Source: Segatella hominis | GTDB lineage: Bacteria; Bacteroidota; Bacteroidia; Bacteroidales; Bacteroidaceae | Assembly (NCBI RefSeq): GCF_019249725.2 | Contig: NZ_CP137559.1 | Location: forward strand, 62,001-126,000 | Length of the DNA stretch: 64,000 nt | Direction: 5' to 3' | Shown: one piece after another, positions 54,084-61,616 of the stretch | Numbering within the stretch: position 1 is the stretch's first letter | Layout: each line of letters begins with the position of its first letter | Program-made: the position numbers and the translations under genes | Notes under the pieces: model-generated | The model's database searches: none | Seen by the model: the letters and a program-made list of their open reading frames with translations, nothing else | Told to the model about the DNA's origin: nothing

Positions 54084-54722
54084 ATGGAGCCAGCTATAGA
54101 GGAATTTAATCTCTTGTACCCCAATTACTTGATATCATCAATTGATGGTAGTGTAGAAGTGGTTGAGACTTGTCCAAGATCTGATTTAGATTTCAGGCGT
54201 CTTGTTGTTACAGGGTGTATGGGGTATGTATTTCCGCGTGAGTTTGCTGCTGACTCTGTGGCATTTTATGGAAAGGCGAATAGTCGCCCTCCTATGATGT
54301 ATAATAGCGACGGCATCTTCTTGGCAGAGATAAAGGGAAGAAAATGTCTTTTTATATGTGAGTTAAAAAGTTCTTTTGCTTCTGCTCAGATTGCTCGTGC
54401 CAAGGAACAAATCATAGGAACTTTATTACGGTTGAAAGCTCAGATGAGTATATTGCAGTCTAATCCAAATTGGGAGTATCATGGTGTTATTGTTTCCTAT
54501 GCTCCTACGGAAGCTCAACTGATAGCTGTAAATAAGCTAACGAGTAGAGATGGATGGTTCTCAAGATATTTATATGTTAGGGGACATAGACTGATAGATT
54601 CGGAAACTGCTGACAAATATTATCGTCCTTTGGCACTGCCAGATATCAATATCCATTATGTTGCGGTGCCCAATCGTCAGACAGAATTTCAAATGGATTT
54701 GCAGAGCTTGTTAGCACTTTAA
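54084..54722 (+). CDS. PD-(D/E)XK-like protein (pair 1)
   Basis: This 212-residue soluble protein is placed 11 bases after the ATPase. MYNSDGIFLAEIKG and FICELKSSF give D76-x16-E93-x-K95, the core of PD-(D/E)XK nucleases, in a strand-turn-strand setting. A helix with ARAKEQIIGTLLRLKAQ follows, as in that fold. A DNA- or RNA-cutting effector controlled by the ATPase is likely. The exact family is not recognised. The gene at 57,188 has a similar core in the same relative position. Confidence 0.65.
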   Translation: MEPAIEEFNLLYPNYLISSIDGSVEVVETCPRSDLDFRRLVVTGCMGYVFPREFAADSVAFYGKANSRPPMMYNSDGIFLAEIKGRKCLFICELKSSFASAQIARAKEQIIGTLLRLKAQMSILQSNPNWEYHGVIVSYAPTEAQLIAVNKLTSRDGWFSRYLYVRGHRLIDSETADKYYRPLALPDINIHYVAVPNRQTEFQMDLQSLLAL

Positions 54723-54796
54723 ACTTCATTTATGACGATACGGGAAATGGTGCATAGTTTTTGTAGATAGAAAGAAAGGTTGGATCAAAGACTAAA

Positions 54797-55184
54797 GGTA
54801 ATGACCGCTACTTTTCTTTCTTTGCTATCCAACCAGAAATTTTCTCTGGAGATTTTATGAAAAATCTGATGTATTCCTCTTTACCAGTGTTGCTGAGGGT
54901 ACTCCTCATGTCGTTTTGGAAGCTATTGCCAATAATCTTCCTGTCGTTTGTTTTGATACATGTGGTCAGGGTGATGCTGTGAATGATAAGGTGGGAAGGA
55001 AGGTTCCTCTTTCTTCTCCTTCTCAGTCGGCTCATGATTTCGCCAAACTGCTCAATGAGCTTGAAAAGATAGGGCTTTGCTGAAGCTCCTTTCGGAGAAT
55101 TGCAAGGAAAGACAAATGGAACTTTCCTGGGAGGAAAAGGCTAAGGTCATGGTGGAGTGGTATAAGAAGGGGAAAATGCTTTGA
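54797..55184 (+). pseudogene. Fused remnants of acyltransferase and GT4 3' ends
   Basis: From 54797 to about 54870 the sequence matches the acyltransferase end at 49,361-49,441 (KVMTATFLSLLS). From about 54,875 it matches the GT4 gene end at 52,038-52,350 (LFTSVAEGTPHVVLEAIANN and on), with a single-base loss near 55,070. It joins two gene ends with nothing between, followed by copy 4 of the hairpin repeat as behind the intact GT4 gene. It is part of a duplicated block. Confidence 0.85.
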
Positions 55185-55202
55185 AAAAGCTTTTGAAAAG
55201 AA

Positions 55203-55410
55203 AAGTATATTTTTTCGAATTCCTCCGTCTCCCTTTAGCCAAAGGGAGCTCCACATCCCTCTCCAAGCCTCTGCCCTTCTCAGAAGGGAGAGGATGTAAC
55301 CGCTCCTCCTGTCGCTCTTAACCGCTTCGCTTTAGGGTTGGCGGGGCATCAGAGCCCTCGCCAGGTTGTTTTAGCGGGGATGAACCCGCAGGGACAAGGT
55401 GACTGGCGCA
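55203..55410 (-). repeat. GC-rich hairpin repeat, copy 4
   Basis: This is nearly identical to copy 3 (same CTCCCTTT/AAAGGGAG hairpin, CCCTCGCCAGG, GGGATGAACCCGC). The similarity covers the gene end before it and the promoter after it, so about 600 bases were duplicated (52.04-52.65 kb and 54.88-55.48 kb). Confidence 0.85.
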
Positions 55411-55452
55411 TTGAGTAATTTGCTGATAGCTTGTAGATTTTCTGCTATTTTC

Positions 55453-55483
55453 TTGGTGGTTTCAATTAAATAGCGTATTTTTG
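55453..55483 (+). promoter_or_regulatory. Promoter at the end of repeat copy 4
   Basis: TTG (55453-55455), 20 bases, TATTTTTG (55476-55483). It lies 36 bases before a small gene with an AAGGAG site. Confidence 0.75.
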
Positions 55484-55519
55484 CGGCAGATATATTAACT
55501 ATATAAAGGAGACTGTATT

Positions 55520-55672
55520 ATGATGTTAGGTATTAATGCACCAAAGCCATTGGTTAAAGGTGAATTTGCTAAGGCTGTTCGCAAAGCTGTTCGCGATTCG
55601 ATGGTTGCAAAGGAAAATTGGAAGGAACCTGCAACAAAAGGTCCTTGGAAGGTTAAATTTGTTGTGCGTTAG
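55520..55672 (+). CDS. Small basic protein (50 aa)
   Basis: ATG 55520 follows an AAGGAG site and a consensus promoter. The 50-residue product starts MMLGINAPKPLVKGEFAKAV and is rich in K, A and W (WKEPATKGPWKVKF). No signal peptide or membrane segment is seen, and no family is recognised. Good promoter and ribosome signals make it more credible than most small frames. A 27-residue frame follows three bases later, perhaps a second small gene or the start of a truncated one. Confidence 0.55.
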   Translation: MMLGINAPKPLVKGEFAKAVRKAVRDSMVAKENWKEPATKGPWKVKFVVR

Positions 55673-55674
55673 TT

Positions 55675-55758
55675 ATGAATAAAGATTCAGAATTAATCAT
55701 AGAGGTAGCTGATGAATATGAAAGTGCTGATGATATGTTTATTCCGTCATCTCCATGA
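55675..55758 (+). CDS. Very short acidic frame (27 aa)
   Basis: It starts at ATG 55675, two bases after the previous stop, and encodes an acidic peptide (ELIIEVADEYESADDMF) that ends at TGA 55756-55758. With its basic 50-residue neighbour this could be a small two-gene unit, or the second frame may be a truncated leftover. Support is weak. Confidence 0.3.
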   Translation: MNKDSELIIEVADEYESADDMFIPSSP

Positions 55759-55837
55759 ACGTACTCCATACAATAAACCGACTTTATAGTGAAATAACGG
55801 CTGAAAAGGTATGCGAAATGAAAAAGTGCTCCAATTC

Positions 55838-55869
55838 TTTGTATATATGATATTTTTTGTTTAGTTTTG
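55838..55869 (+). promoter_or_regulatory. Promoter of the second ATPase-nuclease pair
   Basis: TTTG (55838-55841), 20 bases, TAGTTTTG (55862-55869) is a full consensus match 20 bases before ATG 55890. It rules out the upstream TTG start at 55857, which would lie within the promoter. Confidence 0.8.
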
Positions 55870-55889
55870 CAGAAAAATTAGATAGAACA

Positions 55890-57191
55890 ATGAGATTACA
55901 TATACAAAATATCAATAAAATCAAGGAAGCAGATATTGCCTTGAATGGCTTGACTGTAATCGTGGGAGAGAATGATATGGGCAAAAGTACCATAGGTAGA
56001 GCATTCTTTTCTACCATCAAGGCTGTCTCTAATACGAGAAGCTTGAGTAATGAAAGTTCTGCCCACAAAGCTTCTAAGCACATTGATTCTTTGTATAAGC
56101 ATTTCTATGGGAAGAAGATTATTGATGATGCTATCAATCTGTTGCCTCGTATCAAATCTGAAATGGAAAGAATATGCCAGGATGAGTCTGAACGAAATGC
56201 TTTTCTGGATCATCTGAATGCTAAAATCGATGAGATTGATTTGTCTCCTCGCCAAAAGTCTTTGCTCAAGGAGGATATTGCGAATATTCGGATTTGCTAT
56301 GACCAGGTGGATAATCCTGCGGCTGTATTGAAAACGGAGTTGGCTTATCTGGTTGAATCTGAGTTTATGGGGCAGTTCTGTTCTTCTAAGTCTGAGCTTA
56401 CTTATGTTATGCTTGATACTGAAGAAGTGGGAAAACTATTGTTTAAGGCAAAGGATAATCAAGTGACAGACGTCTCCTTTTTGGAAAGAGAATTCTATGA
56501 GGATATCACTTATGTTGAGTCGCCACTGTACTTTCATCTTCTTGATAGCTTGAGATATTCTGTTGCTTATCGGGAAATGAAGGCTGTTCCTGGATATAAA
56601 CCTATGGTTCCTGCTCATGTGAAAGACTTTGTAGATAAGGTTTGGAACATCCAGAGCTTTCATGCTCAACCAAGTTTGTTTGAACCTCAATCGAAGGAAT
56701 ATCACACAGAGGATATCATTCATGGTACGTTTACTTATGATAAGGGCTCTCGTAGCATCGTATATCAGAAAAATGGTATGAAGATCAAGCCTATCAATGT
56801 GGCTTCTGGTATCAAAAGCTTTGGTGCTTTGCAACTTCTGCTTGATGGTTATTGTATTTCTAATAATCGTCCTCTGATATGGGATGAACCTGAGAATCAT
56901 CTGCATCCTCAGTGGCAGGTGGAGTTTGCTAAGGTTATCGTACAGATTGTTAATTCGGGTATTCCGGTGATGATCAGTACGCATAGTCCATATTTCCTGC
57001 AGGCAGTGAGGTATTATTCTGCTATGTATAGCATCGAGAAGTATGTGAACTACTACATGGCAGAGTGTGGAAATGATGATATGGTTAGTATGAAGGAGGT
57101 TACTAATGACTTAAACCAGGTGTTTCTTACCTTGGCTGAGCCTTTGAATAAAATCATGAACGTGGATGAAGTAAGGGGGAAACTGAAATGA
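55890..57191 (+). CDS. AAA/OLD-like ATPase (pair 2)
   Basis: ATG 55890 gives 433 residues. The protein begins RLHIQNINKIKEADIALNGL and has P-loop VIVGENDMGKSTIGRAFFST (K32), the signature-like INVASGIKSFGALQLLLDGY, Walker B LIWDEPENHLHPQWQ and H-switch MISTHSPYFLQAV. This is a compact OLD/AAA_15-type ATPase with no Toprim domain. It overlaps the next gene by the ATGA junction. Sequence and promoter differ from pair 1, so the two pairs share a plan but are not a recent duplication. Confidence 0.87.
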   Translation: MRLHIQNINKIKEADIALNGLTVIVGENDMGKSTIGRAFFSTIKAVSNTRSLSNESSAHKASKHIDSLYKHFYGKKIIDDAINLLPRIKSEMERICQDESERNAFLDHLNAKIDEIDLSPRQKSLLKEDIANIRICYDQVDNPAAVLKTELAYLVESEFMGQFCSSKSELTYVMLDTEEVGKLLFKAKDNQVTDVSFLEREFYEDITYVESPLYFHLLDSLRYSVAYREMKAVPGYKPMVPAHVKDFVDKVWNIQSFHAQPSLFEPQSKEYHTEDIIHGTFTYDKGSRSIVYQKNGMKIKPINVASGIKSFGALQLLLDGYCISNNRPLIWDEPENHLHPQWQVEFAKVIVQIVNSGIPVMISTHSPYFLQAVRYYSAMYSIEKYVNYYMAECGNDDMVSMKEVTNDLNQVFLTLAEPLNKIMNVDEVRGKLK

Positions 57192-57793
57192 AAGTTGCCA
57201 GTGAACTAATGTCGTATTTGGTAAAGGATAAGCATTTCTCCCTTTACTCTGTCTGTGAGCTCCATAAACCTTGTGCTACGGCACCCAGGTGTTCTTTGGA
57301 ACTTGCTAAACGATTCGTGAATTTTGATGATGTAAAGACTGCTTACTGCAAGGAACATCAGATGATTTCTTGTGCTTCGGTAGATGGATTGTCTATAAAG
57401 AACGAAAAGCTATTGTTCGTTGAAATTAAGGGGTGGGCTGACTTTCTACACCATCAGAAGAAAAATGTAGAGAAAAAGATAGAAAAACAGGTAACGGGCT
57501 ATGATTTTATCAAAAAGTTGAAAGATAGTATTGATATATGTAATGATTATGCTTCCAACCCAAAATTTTGTAATGCTGATTATCTTGCGTATATTATTGT
57601 AACTGATATTGATATCAAAGAGCAACCTCTACTGACTTTGCAGGGTAACCTGATGGCTTTGGCGCAAACATCTTCTTCGCTTGAAGTATTATGCAATAAA
57701 TGTATGTTATCTAAAATAGGTTCTATAAAGGAGGTACATACATACTATAAACAGTGTAAGGAGTTAGATTCTTTTATAGATAATGGTCTATAG
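57188..57793 (+). CDS. PD-(D/E)XK-like protein (pair 2)
   Basis: The start ATG 57188 overlaps the ATPase stop (ATGA). The 201-residue protein has CASVDGLSIKNEKLLFVEIK with D66-x12-E79-x-K81, then a helical region with many lysines. This is a PD-(D/E)XK-like core, parallel to the gene at 54,084. Cysteines in CELHKPCATAPRC may bind a metal. A nuclease effector regulated by the ATPase is likely; the substrate is unknown. Confidence 0.65.
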   Translation: MKVASELMSYLVKDKHFSLYSVCELHKPCATAPRCSLELAKRFVNFDDVKTAYCKEHQMISCASVDGLSIKNEKLLFVEIKGWADFLHHQKKNVEKKIEKQVTGYDFIKKLKDSIDICNDYASNPKFCNADYLAYIIVTDIDIKEQPLLTLQGNLMALAQTSSSLEVLCNKCMLSKIGSIKEVHTYYKQCKELDSFIDNGL

Positions 57794-57887
57794 GATTTCA
57801 CATAAACGTTAGTACTTAGCTAAACGTAAAACATATCATGAAAATGCTATTTCTCAATACTTTGCTAAAAAAGCAGATGAGGGGGCG

Positions 57888-57929
57888 GTATGTTGTGTTT
57901 ATCATAAATTGTGTGGGTATAAATGGTAG
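57888..57929 (+). pseudogene. 3' fragment of an acyltransferase gene
   Basis: CCVYHKLCGYKW and the TAG at 57927-57929 match the end of the acyltransferase at 50,148 (WCVYHKLCGCKW). The stop overlaps the start of the next gene in ATGGTAG, the same string found at the end of the intact gene. It suggests that the two were originally adjacent. Confidence 0.8.
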
Positions 57930-58900
57930 ATTTTGATAGATTGATTACTCGCTTTCGGCAGTTCGGGGGCTGGAGGCTTGTCTGGCAATATGTCCGTATG
58001 GGGGTGTTGTGGACGGGTGTCTGTGCCTTGATACGCTGTGCCTTAAAGGGGAAGTCCTTGAAGGCTGCTTATCCTGTGATGACTGAGAAAGTGGATAGGA
58101 TTCTGATTCGGCGGTATCGCTATATCTTGGATGAGATGAAGGCGAGGCATGTGGAGGATTCGACTCCTACTGATACGGGTGTTCCTAAGATTGTCTGGTT
58201 CTCCTGGCTGCAGGGTATCGACCAGGCTCCTGATTTGGTGAAGGTGTGCTTGGCTTCGCAAAGGAAGCACCTGCCGGATTATGAGTTCAGGGTCTTTGAT
58301 CTCAGTAATTACCAGCAATGGATTGAACTGCCTGAGTATATTGTCAGGAAATATAAGAAGGGTTTGATTCCTGCTGCTTCTTTCAGTGATTTGCTCCGCC
58401 TGTCGGTTTTGCAGAAGTATGGTGGTGTTTGGATGGATGCTACGGTGTTCTGTTCTGGTTTTGGAAATGAGAAGTTGCAGGGGCGATGGGATAGGATTAT
58501 GCAGAGTGAACTGACGGTATTCCGATATTTCAAGCGTGGGGCTATGGCTCCTGTGGGGTTATCTACCTGGTTCTTTGCTGCTGTACCTCATCAGATTGTG
58601 ATTTCTTCGGTCTTGGATATGCTCCTTGCTTACTGGAAGGATTATAACTGTCTGGTGGATTATTACGTCATCCATCTTTTCTTGGGTTTGTCTCTTCGTG
58701 AGTTTCCGATGGTTGAGGCTCGGATGCCTCGTGAGAATAGTTATCACAGTATTCTCTTGGGTGATGCCTTGGGACGTACTTTCCATCAGGAGCAATGGCA
58801 GGATCTGATTGATCATGTGAGTATTCATAAATTGAATTACAGAAAAGTAGGGGAAGTGAGTAGGAATCCTGAGGGGTATTATTGGTATATTATGAAGTAA
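57923..58900 (+). CDS. Capsular polysaccharide synthesis glycosyltransferase (GT32-like)
   Basis: This 325-residue enzyme has VPKIVWFSWLQGIDQAPDLV, then CLASQRKHLPDYEFRVFDLS, PAASFSDLLRLSVLQKYGG and VWMDATVFCSG, the DxT-type metal site of the capsule-synthesis (Caps_synth) family. The N-terminal 50 residues are amphipathic (FGGWRLVWQYVRMGVL) and may contact the membrane. It would transfer a hexose in the cytoplasm. Its start overlaps the acyltransferase fragment in front. Confidence 0.9.
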   Translation: MVDFDRLITRFRQFGGWRLVWQYVRMGVLWTGVCALIRCALKGKSLKAAYPVMTEKVDRILIRRYRYILDEMKARHVEDSTPTDTGVPKIVWFSWLQGIDQAPDLVKVCLASQRKHLPDYEFRVFDLSNYQQWIELPEYIVRKYKKGLIPAASFSDLLRLSVLQKYGGVWMDATVFCSGFGNEKLQGRWDRIMQSELTVFRYFKRGAMAPVGLSTWFFAAVPHQIVISSVLDMLLAYWKDYNCLVDYYVIHLFLGLSLREFPMVEARMPRENSYHSILLGDALGRTFHQEQWQDLIDHVSIHKLNYRKVGEVSRNPEGYYWYIMK

Positions 58901-58904
58901 TTTT

Positions 58905-59092
58905 TTTCGAAAACCTACCCGTCCTTCCTTACCCTTAAGGAAGGCTCCACCTCTCATCTCGGTCTTCTCCCCTCAGGGAAGAAGAGGAAACCGCTCCTCC
59001 TGTCGCTCTTAACCGCTTCGCTATAAGGTTGGCGGGGCATCAAAGCCCTCGCCAGGATTGCTGTGCGGGATGGGACCGCCTTGCTGGAGGGA
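58905..59092 (-). repeat. GC-rich hairpin repeat, copy 5
   Basis: This has the same layout with different stems: CCTTCCTTA (58923-58931) pairs with TAAGGAAGG (58936-58944), then CTTCTCCCCTCAGGGAAGAAG, AACCGCTCC, CGCTTCGCTATAAGG, CCCTCGCCAGG and GCGGGATGGGACCGCC. The stems differ from copies 1-4 but pair equally well. Confidence 0.8.
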
Positions 59093-59209
59093 TTTTTATT
59101 TGGTTTATGTAACTGATAAAAGCGTAGTTTAAGGCTTGGTTGCCTATATCCTAACAGGAATATGTGGGTAGTTCAAAAGATAAAGATTGCTAAAAAATAA
59201 GGAAATAAG

Positions 59210-59240
59210 TTGGACTATATTAGTTTTTATCGTATATTTG
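59210..59240 (+). promoter_or_regulatory. Promoter of the small membrane-protein gene
   Basis: TTG (59210-59212), 20 bases, TATATTTG (59233-59240): a full match to the Bacteroidota consensus, 23 bases before ATG 59264. Confidence 0.8.
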
Positions 59241-59263
59241 CAGAGATAAAAAATACGTAAGCT

Positions 59264-59491
59264 ATGACAGCAAAAGAAGATAAGGAGAAAGAAAAGACCC
59301 GTAGAGAAAACCTGAGCAAGTTTATATATCAACTTGCAAATACCAGCTTTACAGCAATGGTTGTTGTGGCTGTGGTAGGTTTGGTACTTGGTGTAGATGA
59401 TGCTAAACCATATGCTTTTTTGCTTGGTGTGGGATTGTTTGCTACTGTTTTCTTAGCGCTGTTTGCTGATAACATATTAAAGAAGAAATGA
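59264..59491 (+). CDS. Small two-TM protein (DUF6722-like)
   Basis: This 75-residue protein has a charged start (MTAKEDKEKEKTRRENLSK), then FIYQLANTSFTAMVVVAVVG and LGVDDAKPYAFLLGVGLFAT, two membrane segments, and a KKK end. It resembles short Bacteroidales membrane proteins of the DUF6722 kind. It has its own promoter and overlaps the next small frame by an ATGA junction. The function is unknown. Confidence 0.7.
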   Translation: MTAKEDKEKEKTRRENLSKFIYQLANTSFTAMVVVAVVGLVLGVDDAKPYAFLLGVGLFATVFLALFADNILKKK

Positions 59492-59601
59492 TTATGGAAG
59501 GAATGTACATAGTTTTAGGTGGGGTAGGTATCATTGCATGTTGCCTATATTTGTGGTCTGCTTTTACGAAAAGTGGGAGAAAATGGGTTGAAAATCTATA
59601 G
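59488..59601 (+). CDS. Tiny single-TM protein (37 aa)
   Basis: The start ATG 59488 overlaps the previous stop (ATGA); a second ATG is at 59494. The peptide has one membrane segment (YIVLGGVGIIACCLYLWSAF) and a basic tail (TKSGRKWVENL). Coupling to the previous small membrane gene and the clean TM pattern favour a real small protein, possibly a partner of it. Confidence 0.55.
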   Translation: MIMEGMYIVLGGVGIIACCLYLWSAFTKSGRKWVENL

Positions 59602-59629
59602 TTTTTCGATTCCCAGGATTCCCTTTTGC

Positions 59630-60172
59630 GAAGAAGCTTTTTTCGAAAACCAACCCGTCCTTCCTTACCGTTAAGGAAGGCATTTTCGACTCCCCTGTTC
59701 CCCTCTTGCGAAGAGGGAATCCTTAACCCACTCCCAAGCCCTCTCCCTTTACAAAAGGGCGAAGGATGTAACCGTTCCTTTCAATAGTCTTTACGACCCC
59801 TTCGGTTCCCCTTGTAGGGGACAGAAACGTCGCTCTGAACCGCTGCGCTTTAAGGTTGGCGGGGCATCAGAGCCCTCGCCAGGTTGTTATGCGGGATGGG
59901 ACCGCCTTGCTGAATTTGTTGCTTGTGGACTGCTATTATATTTTGGGCATCAGAGCCCTCGCCAGGGGTGTTTTAGCGGGGATGAACCTGCAGGGGTGAA
60001 GACTTGCTAAAATGGTTGTAAGGGATGGGACCGCCTTGCTGTGGGCTGTTTGTGACTGCATTGTATTTGGGCATCAGAACCCTCGCCAGGTGGTTGTGCG
60101 GGATGGGACCGCAGGGTGAAGACTTGCTAAAACCAATGGTTATAAGGGATGGGACCGCAGGGAGTAGGGATT
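59630..60172 (-). repeat. GC-rich hairpin repeat, complex copy 6
   Basis: This long, compound copy has a full unit (hairpins CCCTCTTGCGAAGAGGG and CCCTTTACAAAAGGG, plus an extra CCTTGTAGGGGACAG insert), then partial units repeating GGGCATCAGAGCCCTCGCCA and GCGGGATGGGACCGC at about 59,862, 59,947 and 60,067. It fills the 640-base gap between the tiny membrane gene and the antitoxin remnant. Confidence 0.8.
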
Positions 60173-60241
60173 CTTATTTGTTCGTGGTGTAGATAAAGTA
60201 TGGTGGTAGTTCACTTGGTTGCTGATACAAATATGTTGGTA

Positions 60242-60469
60242 TCAATAACTGCGTACACCATTGCGTTCTTTTCTTAATCGTCTGACTTCTTTTATCTCTG
60301 CATTGATCTCATCAAGAGACATTTCTATGTTGTTTTCTCTTGCTGTCTTGCACATGTTTTCAAATGCTTCTATTGCTTCGGCTGTAACCTTGTCTTCTTT
60401 GCTTTCCTTTGCCTTGATGGCAAAAGGTATACTTCGTGTGCGGATTACTGTCATTGATGTCTGTGCCAT
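60242..60469 (-). pseudogene. RelB/DinJ-like antitoxin, internally deleted
   Basis: The - strand frame starts MAQTSMTV, the usual beginning of RelB/DinJ-type ribbon-helix-helix antitoxins in Bacteroidales, and continues at once with RTRSIPFAIKAKESKEDKVT. That segment normally follows the DNA-binding helices, so these appear to be missing. The remaining 75 residues are an acidic C-terminal region that would bind a toxin. No toxin gene is beside it. It may be a remnant or a toxin-neutralising stub. Confidence 0.55.
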
Positions 60470-60499
60470 AACTTTATCTAATTTAATTAATATTGATTG

Positions 60500-60507
60500 C
60501 AAATATA
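60500..60507 (-). promoter_or_regulatory. -7 box of the antitoxin-like gene
   Basis: TATATTTG on the - strand, about 30 bases before ATG 60469. No TTG is found 19-21 bases farther upstream, so only half of the promoter is supported. Confidence 0.5.
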
Positions 60508-60666
60508 GGGCGTTTTGATGTAAGTTGTATGATTTATGACTTCTTTTTATCAAAGTTTAACAGGAAATGTGAAGTCAAAAATACTTTTTATCATGCACAT
60601 GCCTCTGCCTGTGTATGGTACTGCTATTGGGTTATTTCTAATTTTGATAATTAAAAAATTACTATA

Positions 60667-61386
60667 ATGTTTTGTTTAAAATCTTTGGATATTTTGGGTA
60701 GTAAGGCGGAACTCGCCTCGCTGCCAGAGGGCAAATTGCTCATTAATACTGTAAATGCTCATTCTTATAATACGGCTCGCAAGGACTCGCTCTTTGCTGA
60801 GGCGCTGATGAATGGTGATGTGCTGATTCCTGATGGGGTAAGCATCGTGAAAGCGTGTAAGTGGATTAAGGCGAAGAGCCAGCCGAAGGAACGTATCGCG
60901 GGATGGGACTTGTTCTCTTTCGAAATGGAAAAACTGGAGAAAAAGGGTGGTACGGTGATGTTTATGGGTAGTTCGCAGAAAGTGCTCGACCTGATTGTGA
61001 AGCGGGCGGCTGAGGTGTATCCTCATCTGAAGGTGGTGACCTACTCGCCTCCTTATAAGCCAGAGTTCTCGGATGAGGACAATAAGGCGATTATTGATGC
61101 CATCAATGCTGCCAACCCTGATCTGCTTTGGATTGGTATGACCGCACCTAAACAAGAAAAATGGACTTATTCGCATTGGGAAGAGTTGGATATTCACTGC
61201 CATGTTGGAACAATCGGAGCCGTATTCGACTTCTTCGCTGGTACTGTGGAACGTGCTCCGATGTGGTGGCAGGAGCACGGTCTGGAATGGCTCTATAGAT
61301 TAATGAAGGAGCCAAAGCGTATGTGGAGGAGATATATTATTGGCAATGCACTGTTTCTTTGGAATATGCTGAAAGAGAAATGTTGA
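60667..61386 (+). CDS. WecG/TagA/CpsF-family glycosyltransferase
   Basis: This 239-residue protein has LLINTVNAHSYNTARKDSLF, NGDVLIPDGVSIVKACKWI with the catalytic-type aspartate, ERIAGWDLF, GGTVMFMGSSQKVLD and PDLLWIGMTAPKQEKW, then GTIGAVFDFFAGTVERAPMW. This is the GT26 family, which adds the second sugar (e.g. ManNAcA) to lipid-linked GlcNAc in teichoic acid, ECA and capsule routes. TAATTTTG at 60639-60646 is a possible -7 box. Capsule loci in this group often end with such a gene, which may mark the right border of the locus. Confidence 0.93.
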   Translation: MFCLKSLDILGSKAELASLPEGKLLINTVNAHSYNTARKDSLFAEALMNGDVLIPDGVSIVKACKWIKAKSQPKERIAGWDLFSFEMEKLEKKGGTVMFMGSSQKVLDLIVKRAAEVYPHLKVVTYSPPYKPEFSDEDNKAIIDAINAANPDLLWIGMTAPKQEKWTYSHWEELDIHCHVGTIGAVFDFFAGTVERAPMWWQEHGLEWLYRLMKEPKRMWRRYIIGNALFLWNMLKEKC

Positions 61387-61616
61387 ATGAGGAAAATAAA
61401 CTTTTTGACTACCAACAGGAGATGTTGGAGAAGATTATCACGAAACTGACAAAGAATTCGTTTACTCCTTTTCGGAAGAGGAAGGAATATGTGGAAAACT
61501 ACTCGGTGTTGGTGCAGATGCCTACGGGTACTGGCAAGACGTATGTGATGGCTTCGGTGGTGAAGTGGTTTCTTTATTTCCTATTTTTTCTGAATGTAAT
61601 AAAAGAAAAGGAGTAA
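61383..61616 (+). pseudogene. 5' remnant of a DEAD/DEAH-type helicase gene
   Basis: ATG 61383 opens EENKLFDYQQEMLEKIITKL, then YSVLVQMPTGTGKTYVMASV, a Q-motif plus Walker A of superfamily 2 helicases (restriction-type or DNA-repair). After codon 65 or so the frame runs into unrelated sequence and stops at 61616 inside the tail of folA. The other helicase motifs are absent. It is a truncated gene at the locus border. Confidence 0.75.

Noticed and set aside
59630..60172. CRISPR-like array suggested by repeated GGGATGGGACCGC and CCCTCGCCAGG strings
   Set aside because: Repeat spacing is irregular, spacer lengths differ widely, no cas genes are near, and the strings belong to the dispersed hairpin repeat.
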